Origin: Actinomycetes bacterium | Lineage (GTDB): Bacteria > Actinomycetota > Acidimicrobiia > Acidimicrobiales > Acidimicrobilacustridaceae | Assembly (NCBI GenBank): GCA_029782025.1 | Contig: JAKOVR010000143.1 | Span: 62,001-126,000 of the forward strand | Direction: 5' to 3' | Length of the DNA stretch: 64,000 nucleotides | In this document: positions 16,540-24,460 of the stretch, piece after piece | Layout: the number at the start of each line of letters is the position of its first letter | Position numbering within the stretch: position 1 is the stretch's first letter | Position numbers and translations under genes: made by a program | Notes under the pieces: model-generated | What the model saw: only the letters and a program-made list of their open reading frames with translations | Database searches by the model: none | What the model was told of the DNA's origin: nothing

Positions 16540-16545
16540 ACGCTA
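16540..16545 (-). promoter_or_regulatory. -10 box TAGCGT built from the MaoC stop codon
   Basis: Minus-strand TAG (16545-16543) ends the MaoC gene; TAGCGT, then 7 nt, then GTG 16532. It suggests an internal leaderless promoter inside what looks like an operon. Confidence 0.5.
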
Positions 16546-17463
16546 CCGGCGCGGCCCGAGCTCGACGAACCCGTCCTCGATGACGGGCCGGGGGCCGGGG
16601 GCGAGGACGCTGAAGTGGAGCAGCCGGGCGTCGGGGTGGGCGGCGAGGCGTGACTCGGCGGCGACGACGACGGTGATGGGCGCCGGCAGTTCGACCATGC
16701 CGGTGAACCGGCAGCCCACCCGCCGGACGGCCGCCGGGTCGCCGTCGCCGAACGCGGCCAGGATCTCGGTGACGGCGACGGCCAGGGTGGCGGTGCCGTG
16801 CAGGATCGGGCGGGCCAGCCCGGCCTGGCGGGCCACGGCCATGTCGGTGTGGATCGGGTTCCAGATGCGGCTGCCCTCGGTGTAGGTGTGGGCGAGGTTG
16901 GCCGGTAGGTCGACCACCCGACCCAGCCGCCGGGCGCCCGGGCGGCTCGGCGGCGCGGGCACGGCGGGGAAGGTGGCGTCGGGGCCGAGCGGGACCGGCT
17001 CGCCGGCGACGGCGACGCCGCGGAACACCGATCCGGCCCTCGTGGTGGCGACGGCCTCGCCGGCGGCGTCGACGGTGGTGAGCCGCAGCACCTGGGACGC
17101 GCCGGATCGGCGGGCCTCCACCGCCTCGACCGAGGCCACGGTCGACAGCTCGTCACCGGGGCGCACGACGCGGTGCAGCACCGTGTCGTGGGTGGCGTGG
17201 ACCCCCCGCACGTACTCGGACCGGGGCAGGACGGCGGGATCGGCCAGCAGCCGGGCGGCCACCATCGCCGGCCACTCCACGCACACGGGGAACAGGGGAT
17301 GGGCGACCACCCCGCCGGGCCGCGCGGTGTCGAGGAGGGCGGCGTCGGTGCAGCCGAGAGCTGCGGCGAAGGCCATCGTCCACCGGGCGTCGACCGCGTG
17401 GGCGATCGGGGAGGTGGTGGCCCCGACGAGGTCGGCGGGCACGGGCATGCGCCATCGTGCCAT
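16543..17463 (-). CDS. Two-domain MaoC-like (hot-dog) enoyl hydratase/dehydratase
   Basis: A 306-residue double hot-dog protein. The N-terminal half (about 1-150) looks like the degenerate FAS1-type dehydratase domain, with VRPGDELSTVASV. The C-terminal half (about 170-306) carries the hydratase-2 motif as IWNPIHTDMAVARQAGLA plus ILHGT, where Asp/Asn and His activate water. Such fused proteins hydrate 2-enoyl-CoA esters, including steroid side-chain CoA esters in actinobacteria. ATG 17463 is divergent from the GH5 start only 14 bp away; a second ATG at 17448 is possible. Linked genes downstream are the unknown protein and an MDR reductase. Confidence 0.85.
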   Translation of the reverse strand: MARWRMPVPADLVGATTSPIAHAVDARWTMAFAAALGCTDAALLDTARPGGVVAHPLFPVCVEWPAMVAARLLADPAVLPRSEYVRGVHATHDTVLHRVVRPGDELSTVASVEAVEARRSGASQVLRLTTVDAAGEAVATTRAGSVFRGVAVAGEPVPLGPDATFPAVPAPPSRPGARRLGRVVDLPANLAHTYTEGSRIWNPIHTDMAVARQAGLARPILHGTATLAVAVTEILAAFGDGDPAAVRRVGCRFTGMVELPAPITVVVAAESRLAAHPDARLLHFSVLAPGPRPVIEDGFVELGPRR

Positions 17464-17465
17464 GG

Positions 17466-17471
17466 CAGGAT
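17466..17471 (+). promoter_or_regulatory. Possible -10 box CAGGAT for the GH5 gene
   Basis: CAGGAT keeps A2 and T6 of the TAnnnT pattern and stands 6 nt before ATG 17478. Weak alone, but the spacing matches other genes here. Confidence 0.3.
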
Positions 17472-17477
17472 GCCGGC

Positions 17478-19310
17478 ATGGCGCACGGCTACACCACCTC
17501 GGGGCCCTGGTTCATCGATCCGCTCGGCCGGCACACCCTCCTGCGGGGCGTGAACTTCGGGGGGAGCACCAAGATGCCCTTCGTCCCCGACGGGCGGACC
17601 CACCTCGGCGTGGACCTCGCCGGGTGGCGGGACGTGTCCTTCGTGGGCCGCCCGGCCCCCCTCGACGAGGTCGACGAGCACCTCGACCGGATCGTCCACT
17701 GGGGGTTCAACACCCTGCGCCTGCTCGTGACCTGGGAGGCGATCGAGCACGCCGGACCGGGGATCCACGACGACGCCTACCTCGACTACGTCGCCGAGGT
17801 CACCCGTCGGGCGGGCGACCGGGGCCTCCTCGTGTTCATCGATCCCCACGAGGACTGCTGGAGCCGGTTCACCGGCGGCGACGGCGCGCCGTACTGGACC
17901 TTCGAGCTGGCCGGGCTGGTCCCCGAGCGCTTCGTCGCCGCCGGCCAGGCCGAGCTCGACGCCTTCGACTGGCCGGCCAACAACCAGCGGGTGCCGGCGG
18001 CCACGATGTGGACGCTGTTCTTCGCCGGCGACCTGCTGTGCCCGGAGCTGGCCGGGGTGCAGGGCGAGCTGCAGGACCGCTACCTCGAGGCCATCGCCGC
18101 CGTCGCCGAACGGATCGCCGGGCTCCCCAACGTGCTCGGCTACGACACGCTGAACGAGCCCTCGGGCGGCTACATCGGGAAGGGGACGAGCCTGCTCCGC
18201 GGGTCGCGGTTCATGGCCCGGGAGCAGTTCGCGATCGCGCCCTGGTCGCCACTCGAGCACCTCGCCGCCGCCGCCGGCAACCCGGTGTCCCGCGACGGCG
18301 CCACGCTCAACCCCGACGGGGTCAGCGTGTGGCGCGACGGGTGCCCCTGGCAGCGAGCCGGGGTGTGGGACATCGACGCCGACGGCACCCCGGTCCTGGC
18401 CGACCCGACCTACTTCAAGGAGCGCGACGGCCGGGTGCTCAGCGCGTGGGCCGACGGCATGGTCCCGTTCATCCACCGCTTCCGGGACCGGCTCCGGGCC
18501 GTGCACCCCGGGTGCTTCGTGTTCATCGAAGGGTCACCGCTCGAGCAGCACCTGTCCTGGGACGATCCCGATCCTCTCGTCGTCAACGCCCGCCACTGGT
18601 ACGACGTGTTGACCCTCGCCACCCGCACCTTCGATCCCGACGCCTACCACTCCCTGTCGGGCCGGACGGTGCAGGGCGTCGAGGCGATCGGCGCCGAGCT
18701 CAGCGACCAGCTCGGGGCGTTCGCGGCGCACAGCCGGCAGGAGATGAGCGACCGGCCCCTGCTGCTCGGGGAGTTCGGCATCCCCTACGAGATGAACGAC
18801 GGGGCGGCGTACGAGTCGGGCGACTACGGCGCCCAGGCCGTGGCCCTCGAAGCCAACTACCGGGCCCTCGACGACCACTTCATCCACGGGACCCAGTGGA
18901 ACTACACGGCCGACAACACCCACGCCCACGGCGACGGGTGGAACCGCGAGGACCTGTCGATCTTCAGTGCCGACGACCGCGGGCGCAACGAGGGGCCCCA
19001 CCCCCTCGACGCCGGCGGGCGGGCCGTGGCCGGCTTCTGCCGCCCCCACGTGGTGCACGCCGCCGGTCGGCCCACGGCGATGCGGTTTGATCCGGCCACC
19101 CGGACCTTCACCCTCACCGTCGACGCCGACCCGGCCGTCGACGGGCCCACCGAGATCTACCTGCCGGCCATCCACTACGGGCCGGCGTTGCGGGTGGCGG
19201 TGGCGGCCACGGCCGGCAGCGTCGCCATCGATGCTGCGGGCCAACGGGCGCGCTGGGACCACCGGGGGGCCAGCGGCGCCGTCAGCGTCGAGCTTCGCCC
19301 CGGTCCTTGA
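17478..19310 (+). CDS. Glycoside hydrolase family 5 (endoglycosylceramidase-like)
   Basis: A 610-residue hydrolase with a GH5 barrel and a C-terminal beta domain. The acid/base Glu is in YDTLNEPSGGYIG (NEP near residue 225) and the nucleophile Glu in LLLGEFGIPYEMND (near 430). NFGGSTKMPF, IDPHEDCWSRFTGGDGAPYW and the HGTQWNYTADN block resemble the endoglycosylceramidase (EGC) branch, which releases the glycan from glycosphingolipids. There is no signal peptide, so an intracellular substrate is implied. The last 100 residues form an Ig-like sandwich. I chose ATG 17478 over 17457, which would overlap the divergent MaoC start. The 3' end overlaps the convergent GGDEF-EAL gene by 29 bp. Confidence 0.85.
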   Translation: MAHGYTTSGPWFIDPLGRHTLLRGVNFGGSTKMPFVPDGRTHLGVDLAGWRDVSFVGRPAPLDEVDEHLDRIVHWGFNTLRLLVTWEAIEHAGPGIHDDAYLDYVAEVTRRAGDRGLLVFIDPHEDCWSRFTGGDGAPYWTFELAGLVPERFVAAGQAELDAFDWPANNQRVPAATMWTLFFAGDLLCPELAGVQGELQDRYLEAIAAVAERIAGLPNVLGYDTLNEPSGGYIGKGTSLLRGSRFMAREQFAIAPWSPLEHLAAAAGNPVSRDGATLNPDGVSVWRDGCPWQRAGVWDIDADGTPVLADPTYFKERDGRVLSAWADGMVPFIHRFRDRLRAVHPGCFVFIEGSPLEQHLSWDDPDPLVVNARHWYDVLTLATRTFDPDAYHSLSGRTVQGVEAIGAELSDQLGAFAAHSRQEMSDRPLLLGEFGIPYEMNDGAAYESGDYGAQAVALEANYRALDDHFIHGTQWNYTADNTHAHGDGWNREDLSIFSADDRGRNEGPHPLDAGGRAVAGFCRPHVVHAAGRPTAMRFDPATRTFTLTVDADPAVDGPTEIYLPAIHYGPALRVAVAATAGSVAIDAAGQRARWDHRGASGAVSVELRPGP

Positions 19311-21039
19311 GGGGGAGGCGGCTGAGGAGGTCGATCCCCTCGTCCTCGTCGTCCTCGTCCTCGTCCTCGTCGGCGCCGGTGGCGGCGCGTTCGGGGATCG
19401 ACACGACGGCGGCGGCGTCGCCCTCGGGCACGGCCTCGGTGCGCTCGGGGGGCCTCCACTCCTGACGGTTGGCGTTGGCCTCCATCAGCTTGGCGATGAC
19501 GTCGGGCGGCTGGGGGTGGCTGAAGTAGTAGCCCTGGGCCAGGTCGCAGCCGATCTCCCGGAGGGTCTCGGCCTGGGTCTCGTTCTCGACCCCTTCGGCC
19601 ACGGTGACGATGCCGAGCGCCTTCGCCATGGCCACGACGTGCTCGATGATCAGGGTGTCCTCGCGGGAGAACCCGACACCGTCGATGAAGGACTTGTCGA
19701 TCTTGATGAGGTCGAGCGGGTACTGGCGCAGGTAGGAGAGCGAGGAGTAGCCGGTGCCGAAGTCGTCGAGGGCCAGGCTCACCCCGAGCTGCTTGACCGC
19801 GGCCAGGGTCGCGTCGGCCGACGTGGGGTCGAAGGTGAGCGCCCCCTCGGTGATCTCGAGGCAGATCCGGGCCGGGTCGGCACCGGTGGCTCCCAGCGTG
19901 TCGCGGAGGTGGTCGACGAAGTTGGCCTGGGCGAACTGCCGGACCGACACGTTCACCTTGATGTTGAGCGGCGGCCGGTCGGGGTAGCGGTCCTGCCAGG
20001 CCCGGCTCTGCCGGCACACCTCGGTGACGACCCAGTTGCCGACCGGGATGATGAGCCCGGTGTCCTCCAGCGCGGGCATGAACTCGCCAGGGCTGACCAG
20101 GCCGCGCTCGGGGTCGGACCACCGCAGGAGGGCCTCGGCCCCCACGAGGCGCTTGGTGTACAGCGACACGATCGGTTGGTAGTAGAGGCGGAACTCGCCG
20201 TCGCTCAGGGCCTGCCGGAGGCGGCGCTCCGCCGTGGACGGGGTGATCTGGTCGCGCAGCGACCGGTCGAACAGGGCGTAGGTGCCGGCCCCGGCCGCCT
20301 TGGCCCGGTACATGGCGGCGTCGGCGTCGCGCAGGATCTCGTCGGGTCGGTTGGGGCGGGGCTCGGACAGCGCGATGCCCACGCTGGCCGAGATGCGAAG
20401 GATGTCGCCCTCGATCTCGACGGGCGCTTCGATCGCCCGGAGGATCTTCCCGGCCAGGCGCTCGGCCGCGGTGGCGTTGGGGATCTCGGGTGCGATGACG
20501 ACGAACTCGTCGCCCCCGTAGCGCACCACGCGGTCGTTGAGGCCGACGGCGCCGATCAGACGGGTGGCCAGGGTGCGCATCGCCGTGTCGCCGAGATCGT
20601 GGCCGTGGGTGTCGTTGATCCGCTTGAAGCCGTCGAGGTCGATGAAGAACACGGCCAGGCGCCCGTTGAAGCGCCGCACCGCCCGGGCCATCTCCTCGAA
20701 GTCCTCGCCCAGGAACGCCCGGTTGGGGAGACCGGTGAGCGGGTCGATCCGGGAGAGGTCACGGAGGGCTGTGCGGGCCCGGGTGGCGGCCTGGTGGCGG
20801 CGGACGGAGAACACGCCGGCGGCGATGGGCACGACGAGCAGGATCCCGATCAGCATCGTGGTGCCCGACGACAGGTCGGTGGCCGCCTCCTGGACGCGGT
20901 CGGCGATGCCGGACAGGGCCGCCGCCGCGACCACCAGCACGGACGCCCCGAGGATCCACGCCAGATCCCGTCCGGCGCCGCCGGCGCTCTCCAACGACTC
21001 GGCCAACTGCCGCGCTTGTTCCTGCTGTCTGTCGACCAT
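19282..21039 (-). CDS. Cyclic-di-GMP enzyme with GGDEF and EAL domains, membrane-bound
   Basis: A 585-residue signalling protein. Two membrane spans (about 27-48 and 62-80) precede a diguanylate cyclase domain with intact RYGGDEF near residue 175 and a phosphodiesterase domain with EALLRW near 300, ALDDFGTGYSSL, LIKIDKSF and VAEGVE, so all main EAL catalytic residues are present. The inhibitory RxxD site normally 5 residues before GGDEF reads GLND, lacking the Arg. The C-terminus has an acidic run (DEDEDEDDEDE). No sensor domain is visible. It follows the envelope-glycan unit after 21 nt and may have its own TAGGCT promoter with an AGGGG ribosome site. Net activity cannot be predicted. Confidence 0.93.
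   Translation of the reverse strand: MVDRQQEQARQLAESLESAGGAGRDLAWILGASVLVVAAAALSGIADRVQEAATDLSSGTTMLIGILLVVPIAAGVFSVRRHQAATRARTALRDLSRIDPLTGLPNRAFLGEDFEEMARAVRRFNGRLAVFFIDLDGFKRINDTHGHDLGDTAMRTLATRLIGAVGLNDRVVRYGGDEFVVIAPEIPNATAAERLAGKILRAIEAPVEIEGDILRISASVGIALSEPRPNRPDEILRDADAAMYRAKAAGAGTYALFDRSLRDQITPSTAERRLRQALSDGEFRLYYQPIVSLYTKRLVGAEALLRWSDPERGLVSPGEFMPALEDTGLIIPVGNWVVTEVCRQSRAWQDRYPDRPPLNIKVNVSVRQFAQANFVDHLRDTLGATGADPARICLEITEGALTFDPTSADATLAAVKQLGVSLALDDFGTGYSSLSYLRQYPLDLIKIDKSFIDGVGFSREDTLIIEHVVAMAKALGIVTVAEGVENETQAETLREIGCDLAQGYYFSHPQPPDVIAKLMEANANRQEWRPPERTEAVPEGDAAAVVSIPERAATGADEDEDEDDEDEGIDLLSRLPLKDRGEARR
19339..19371. repeat. TCCTCG short tandem repeat in the GGDEF-EAL gene
   Basis: Short repeats of tcctcg/tcgtcc encode the acidic Asp/Glu run near the C-terminus. 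A likely site of length variation in steps of two residues. Confidence 0.6.
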
Positions 21040-21057
21040 CCGTGCCCCTGAAGGGAG

Positions 21058-21063
21058 AGCCTA
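21058..21063 (-). promoter_or_regulatory. -10 box TAGGCT built from the HAD gene stop codon
   Basis: TAG (21063-21061) ends the nucleotidase gene; TAGGCT stands 18 nt before ATG 21039, leaving room for the AGGGG ribosome site. Confidence 0.4.
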
Positions 21064-21708
21064 GCGGGCCGCCCGGCGCAGGCGGGCCGGATCGGTCCCG
21101 ATCGGCATCTGCTCCTGGACCGGGTGGCCCTGCTCGGCCATCATCGCCCGCACGATGTCCTCCACTTCGAGCCAGTCGTGGGCCCGGGGTCCGTCGAGCT
21201 CGCGGTTGTAGGGCTGGTCGAACACGATCACGGGGCTCCCCGTGCCCCGGAGCGCTTCGATGTTGTGCGGGGCGTCGTCGATGTAGGCGTCGGCCTCCAC
21301 GTGGGGCTTCTGCCCGAGGAAGCACAGGTCGCGGTACGGGATGGCGTGCTCGTCCAGCCAGGCGACCGTGTCGGCCACCGCGACGGCGTGACCCCAGTTG
21401 GCGTACAGCCGGTGGGTGATCAGCCGGATCCAGACCCCGGCGTCGGACAACCGCCACAGGGCGTCGCTCACCCCAGGCATGGGCGGCATCGTGAGGAACA
21501 TGCGGTCCTCGAGCACGGCCATCCGGTGGATGGCCAGGAACCGCTCGCCGTCGAGCCCCCATTCCTCGAAGGTCCAGCTCTGTTGCGGGCCGAGGGTCGA
21601 CTCGGGCACCCCGAGCTCCCGGGCCACGATGGCCCGGAAGGCCTGGGTGTGATCGCCACAGACGCCGTCGAGGTCGACGCCGAGCACGAAGGACGGCGGC
21701 GGGCTCAT
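21061..21708 (-). CDS. HAD-superfamily 5'(3')-deoxyribonucleotidase-like phosphatase
   Basis: A 215-residue HAD hydrolase. Motif I is VLGVDLDGVCGDH (nucleophile Asp and DxDG), the middle has LITHRLYANWGHAVA (motif II Thr), and YIDDAPHNIEAL carries the motif IV acidic pair. The fold order and WTFEEWGLDGERF cap region resemble the NT5C/5' nucleotidase group, which removes phosphate from pyrimidine nucleoside monophosphates. Its ATG overlaps the alpha/beta hydrolase stop (ATGA), so translation is coupled within the minus-strand unit. Why a nucleotidase sits with glycan genes is unclear; recycling of nucleotide from sugar donors is one guess. Confidence 0.8.
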   Translation of the reverse strand: MSPPPSFVLGVDLDGVCGDHTQAFRAIVARELGVPESTLGPQQSWTFEEWGLDGERFLAIHRMAVLEDRMFLTMPPMPGVSDALWRLSDAGVWIRLITHRLYANWGHAVAVADTVAWLDEHAIPYRDLCFLGQKPHVEADAYIDDAPHNIEALRGTGSPVIVFDQPYNRELDGPRAHDWLEVEDIVRAMMAEQGHPVQEQMPIGTDPARLRRAAR

Positions 21709-22385
21709 GGCGCCGAGAGGAAGTCGAGGGCGGCGTCGATGAACCCGAAGCTCTTCGGCGTCGAGAAGTGGTCGGTGCGGCGCAGCACCTGGAGCGTGGC
21801 CTGGGGGAGGGCGGCCACGAGCGGGTCGGCCGGCCCGGCGAAGTCCTCGTCGCCGATGACGACGAGGACCGGCACGGTGATCCGGGACAGGGTCTCGACG
21901 GTGACCGCCGGGGAGTCGGGGCGTTCGAGGAACGCGGCCAGGGCCAGGGCGTCGGCGTCGGTGGTGGTGACGAGTTGCTGGAAGTAGCGGGCGACGGGGT
22001 TGGCGTGGGGGGCGGGGTCGCGCAGCGCGGCCACCAGGAACTGGGACTCCGACGGCCGGAAGAGGTTCTCGCCCACCCCGGCCACCACGATGCGGCGGAA
22101 CCGGTCGGGGTGGGCCTGGGCCAGGGCCAGCAGCACCCTCGCCCCCATCGAGAAGCCGATGGCGTCGACCGGGCCGTCGGGGAGGGCGGCCGACACCCGA
22201 CCCTCCACGTCGACGTAGTCGGCCGGGTCGTGGGAGTGCGCCCCCGGGCCGTGGCCGGGGAGATCGGGGGCGATGACCGGCCGGCCGGTGTCGCCGAGGA
22301 GGTCGATCCAGCCGTTGTCGCGCCAGGTGCGGGCCGCCGAGCCGCCGAAGCCGTGCAGCAGCAGGACCGGGGGGAGGGCGCTCAC
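21705..22385 (-). CDS. Alpha/beta hydrolase
   Basis: A 226-residue soluble alpha/beta-fold hydrolase. VLLLHGFGGSAARTW gives the oxyanion HG motif, GFSMGARVLL holds the nucleophile Ser near residue 78, VLVVIGDEDF the acid Asp, and RTDHFSTP the catalytic His. The core is close to MhpC/lipase-like esterases; substrate unknown. The GTG start overlaps the stop of the acyltransferase-SGNH gene by four bases (GTGA), and its own stop overlaps the next start (ATGA). Co-expression with an acyltransferase suggests ester turnover. Confidence 0.85.
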   Translation of the reverse strand: MSALPPVLLLHGFGGSAARTWRDNGWIDLLGDTGRPVIAPDLPGHGPGAHSHDPADYVDVEGRVSAALPDGPVDAIGFSMGARVLLALAQAHPDRFRRIVVAGVGENLFRPSESQFLVAALRDPAPHANPVARYFQQLVTTTDADALALAAFLERPDSPAVTVETLSRITVPVLVVIGDEDFAGPADPLVAALPQATLQVLRRTDHFSTPKSFGFIDAALDFLSAP

Positions 22386-24460
22386 GGCGCGGTCCCCGGC
22401 GTCACGGGGGCGGTCCCGGGGCTGGTGCCGCCCGGGGCGGTGCCGGGCGGGGCGGCGGCCGGGTCGACGATCTCGTGGAGGCTCCGGGCGATCCACGGTG
22501 CCACCTTCGACGCGCCGGGCTTCTCGTAGTGGATGCCGTCCGGCCGGAGGACGACGCCGTCGATCGATTGGGTGCAGGTCTTGCCGTCGGGACACAGGTA
22601 GGCGCCGTATTCGATGACCCGCACCCGCGTCGGGTTGGCGGCGGCGACGGTGCGCATGAGCGCGTTGAGGTGGTCGATGCGCCAGGTCTCCTCCGGGGCC
22701 CACTCCGGCGGGCTCTCGCCGACGGGCTGGCGCTCGAGGTAGGGCGAGGTCAGCAACACCAACGTGGTGTGGTCGTCGGTGACCACGTCGATGATCTGCT
22801 GCAACTGGTCCGTGATGACCCGGTCGAGCTCGGGCTGGCCGAACACCAGCCACTCGCCCTGCACCTTCCGGTCGAAGATCTCCCACGGGCCGATGCCGAG
22901 CATGATCAGGTCGGGCTTGAACTGGGCCTTGCTCCTCGACCAGGTGGCCTTCCAGTCGTCGCACATGATGCTGTGGGCGATCTCCTTGCCGTTGGCCTCA
23001 CGGCGGGCCGCCTGGACGAACTCGCAGTAGTACTGGGCCTGGTTCCAGAGCGTGACCAGGTTGCGGGTGTCGGGGTTGCCCTCGAACCCGAAGCTGATGC
23101 TGAAGGCCACCGAGTCGCCGACGAGCATGACCTTGGGGACCTTCGGGGCGCCGGGGGCGACCGCCACGCTCGGGGGGTCGCTCCTCTCGGGCGGGCACAG
23201 GGTGCAGTAGGCGTCGGTGGTGGAGGCGAAGATGGCCATCAGGAGCGCGATGCCGAGGATCGGCGTGAACGCGGGGCGCCACCGCACCTGTTGGAGCACG
23301 TTGCCGTGGCGGATCGGTCGCTCGATCAGGAGGTAGGAGGGGACGGCCAAGGCCAGGGTGGCGGTGATGCGGGCGGCGGTGAGCACGGCGCCGGTGAGGC
23401 CGGTCCGGTCGGGGGTGATCAGGAGGAAGATCGGCCAGTGGAAGAGGTACACGCCGTAGGAGATCACGCCGAGGAAGCGCAGCGGCCGCCACGACAACGC
23501 CGCCGCCACCGGGTTGCCGATCCCCGGCGGCGGTCCGTCGACGCAGGCCAGGATGATGATGCAGACCGACAGGGCGAGCAGGAGGAAGCCGCCGGTGTAG
23601 AGCCAGTCGGCGAGGTAGCTGGTGCGGTTCCACGCCAGCGCCAGCCAGGCCGCGACGAACACGGCGACGATCCCCAGCCCCCGCCGGGCGCCGTCGGAGC
23701 CGATGGTGAGGCCCTCGGCCAGCGCGGCGGCGAGGGCGGCGCCGAGGGCGAGGCTCTGCAGTCGGGTGTCGGTCCCGTAGTAGATGCGTGACGGGTCCTG
23801 GTTGGGGATGAACTGGGCGGCCATCCACACCGCCGACACGACGGCCATGACCAACGCCGTCCACATCACGGCGCGGGGTCGCCGGCGGCGGAGCAGGGCG
23901 ACGACGACGAGAGGCCAGACCAGGTAGAACTGCTCCTCGATGGCCAGCGACCACATGTGGCGCAGGGGGGACGGCGCGCTGAACTGCTGGACGTAGCTCT
24001 CGCCGGAGAAGATGGCATACCAGTTGGCGCCGTAGAACAGCGTCGCCGTCATCTGCTGGCGCAACGCCGTGCGCAGGTCGGGCCCGTACACGAACATCGT
24101 GAGCCCGATGAACACGAGGAACACGACGACCAGGGCCGGGACCAGGCGCCGGGCCCGGCGGGCCCAGAAGGCCCGCAGGTCGATGGCGCCGTCTCGTCGC
24201 CGCTCGGCGATCAGGAGCGCTGTGATGAGGTAGCCCGACAGCACGAAGAAGGCGTCGACCCCGAGGAACCCGCCCTTGGCCAGCCAGCGGCCGCCGGCGG
24301 TGACCTCGAAGTGGTAGAGCACGACGGCCAGGACGGCCATCCCGCGGAGGCCGTCGAGGGCGGGGACGTGGGGAAGGCGCCGCGGCGCCGCCGGGGCATC
24401 GGCGGGCTCGGGCTGATCGAAGGAGAACAGATCCCCTCGGCGATCGTCGACCGCGGTCAA
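22382..24460 (-). CDS. Membrane O-acyltransferase with C-terminal SGNH domain (OafA-like)
   Basis: A 692-residue paralogue of the protein at 1120-3207, with the same order of parts. The membrane domain (about 25-400) shows VPALDGLRGMAVLAVVLYHF, FFVLSGYLITALL, WARRARRLVPALVVVF and MWSLAIEEQFYLVWPL. The SGNH part has GDSVAFS near residue 447 and DGIHYEK near 641, preceded by CPDGKTCTQ as in the paralogue. A Pro/Gly/Thr tail ends the protein. The start is a TTG that overlaps the GT2 stop (TTGA); no better start exists before the conserved domain. It is expected to O-acylate an exported glycan made by its operon partners. Confidence 0.88.
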   Translation of the reverse strand: MTAVDDRRGDLFSFDQPEPADAPAAPRRLPHVPALDGLRGMAVLAVVLYHFEVTAGGRWLAKGGFLGVDAFFVLSGYLITALLIAERRRDGAIDLRAFWARRARRLVPALVVVFLVFIGLTMFVYGPDLRTALRQQMTATLFYGANWYAIFSGESYVQQFSAPSPLRHMWSLAIEEQFYLVWPLVVVALLRRRRPRAVMWTALVMAVVSAVWMAAQFIPNQDPSRIYYGTDTRLQSLALGAALAAALAEGLTIGSDGARRGLGIVAVFVAAWLALAWNRTSYLADWLYTGGFLLLALSVCIIILACVDGPPPGIGNPVAAALSWRPLRFLGVISYGVYLFHWPIFLLITPDRTGLTGAVLTAARITATLALAVPSYLLIERPIRHGNVLQQVRWRPAFTPILGIALLMAIFASTTDAYCTLCPPERSDPPSVAVAPGAPKVPKVMLVGDSVAFSISFGFEGNPDTRNLVTLWNQAQYYCEFVQAARREANGKEIAHSIMCDDWKATWSRSKAQFKPDLIMLGIGPWEIFDRKVQGEWLVFGQPELDRVITDQLQQIIDVVTDDHTTLVLLTSPYLERQPVGESPPEWAPEETWRIDHLNALMRTVAAANPTRVRVIEYGAYLCPDGKTCTQSIDGVVLRPDGIHYEKPGASKVAPWIARSLHEIVDPAAAPPGTAPGGTSPGTAPVTPGTAP

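Noticed and set aside
17457-17477. Start of the GH5 gene at ATG 17457
   Set aside because: It would overlap the divergent MaoC start; ATG 17478 begins next to the conserved region and has a -10-like box at the common 6-nt spacing.
15597-18506. A 969-codon open frame on the minus strand
   Set aside because: Only 15597-16532 is believable; the rest is antisense to GH5 or out of frame with the MaoC gene.
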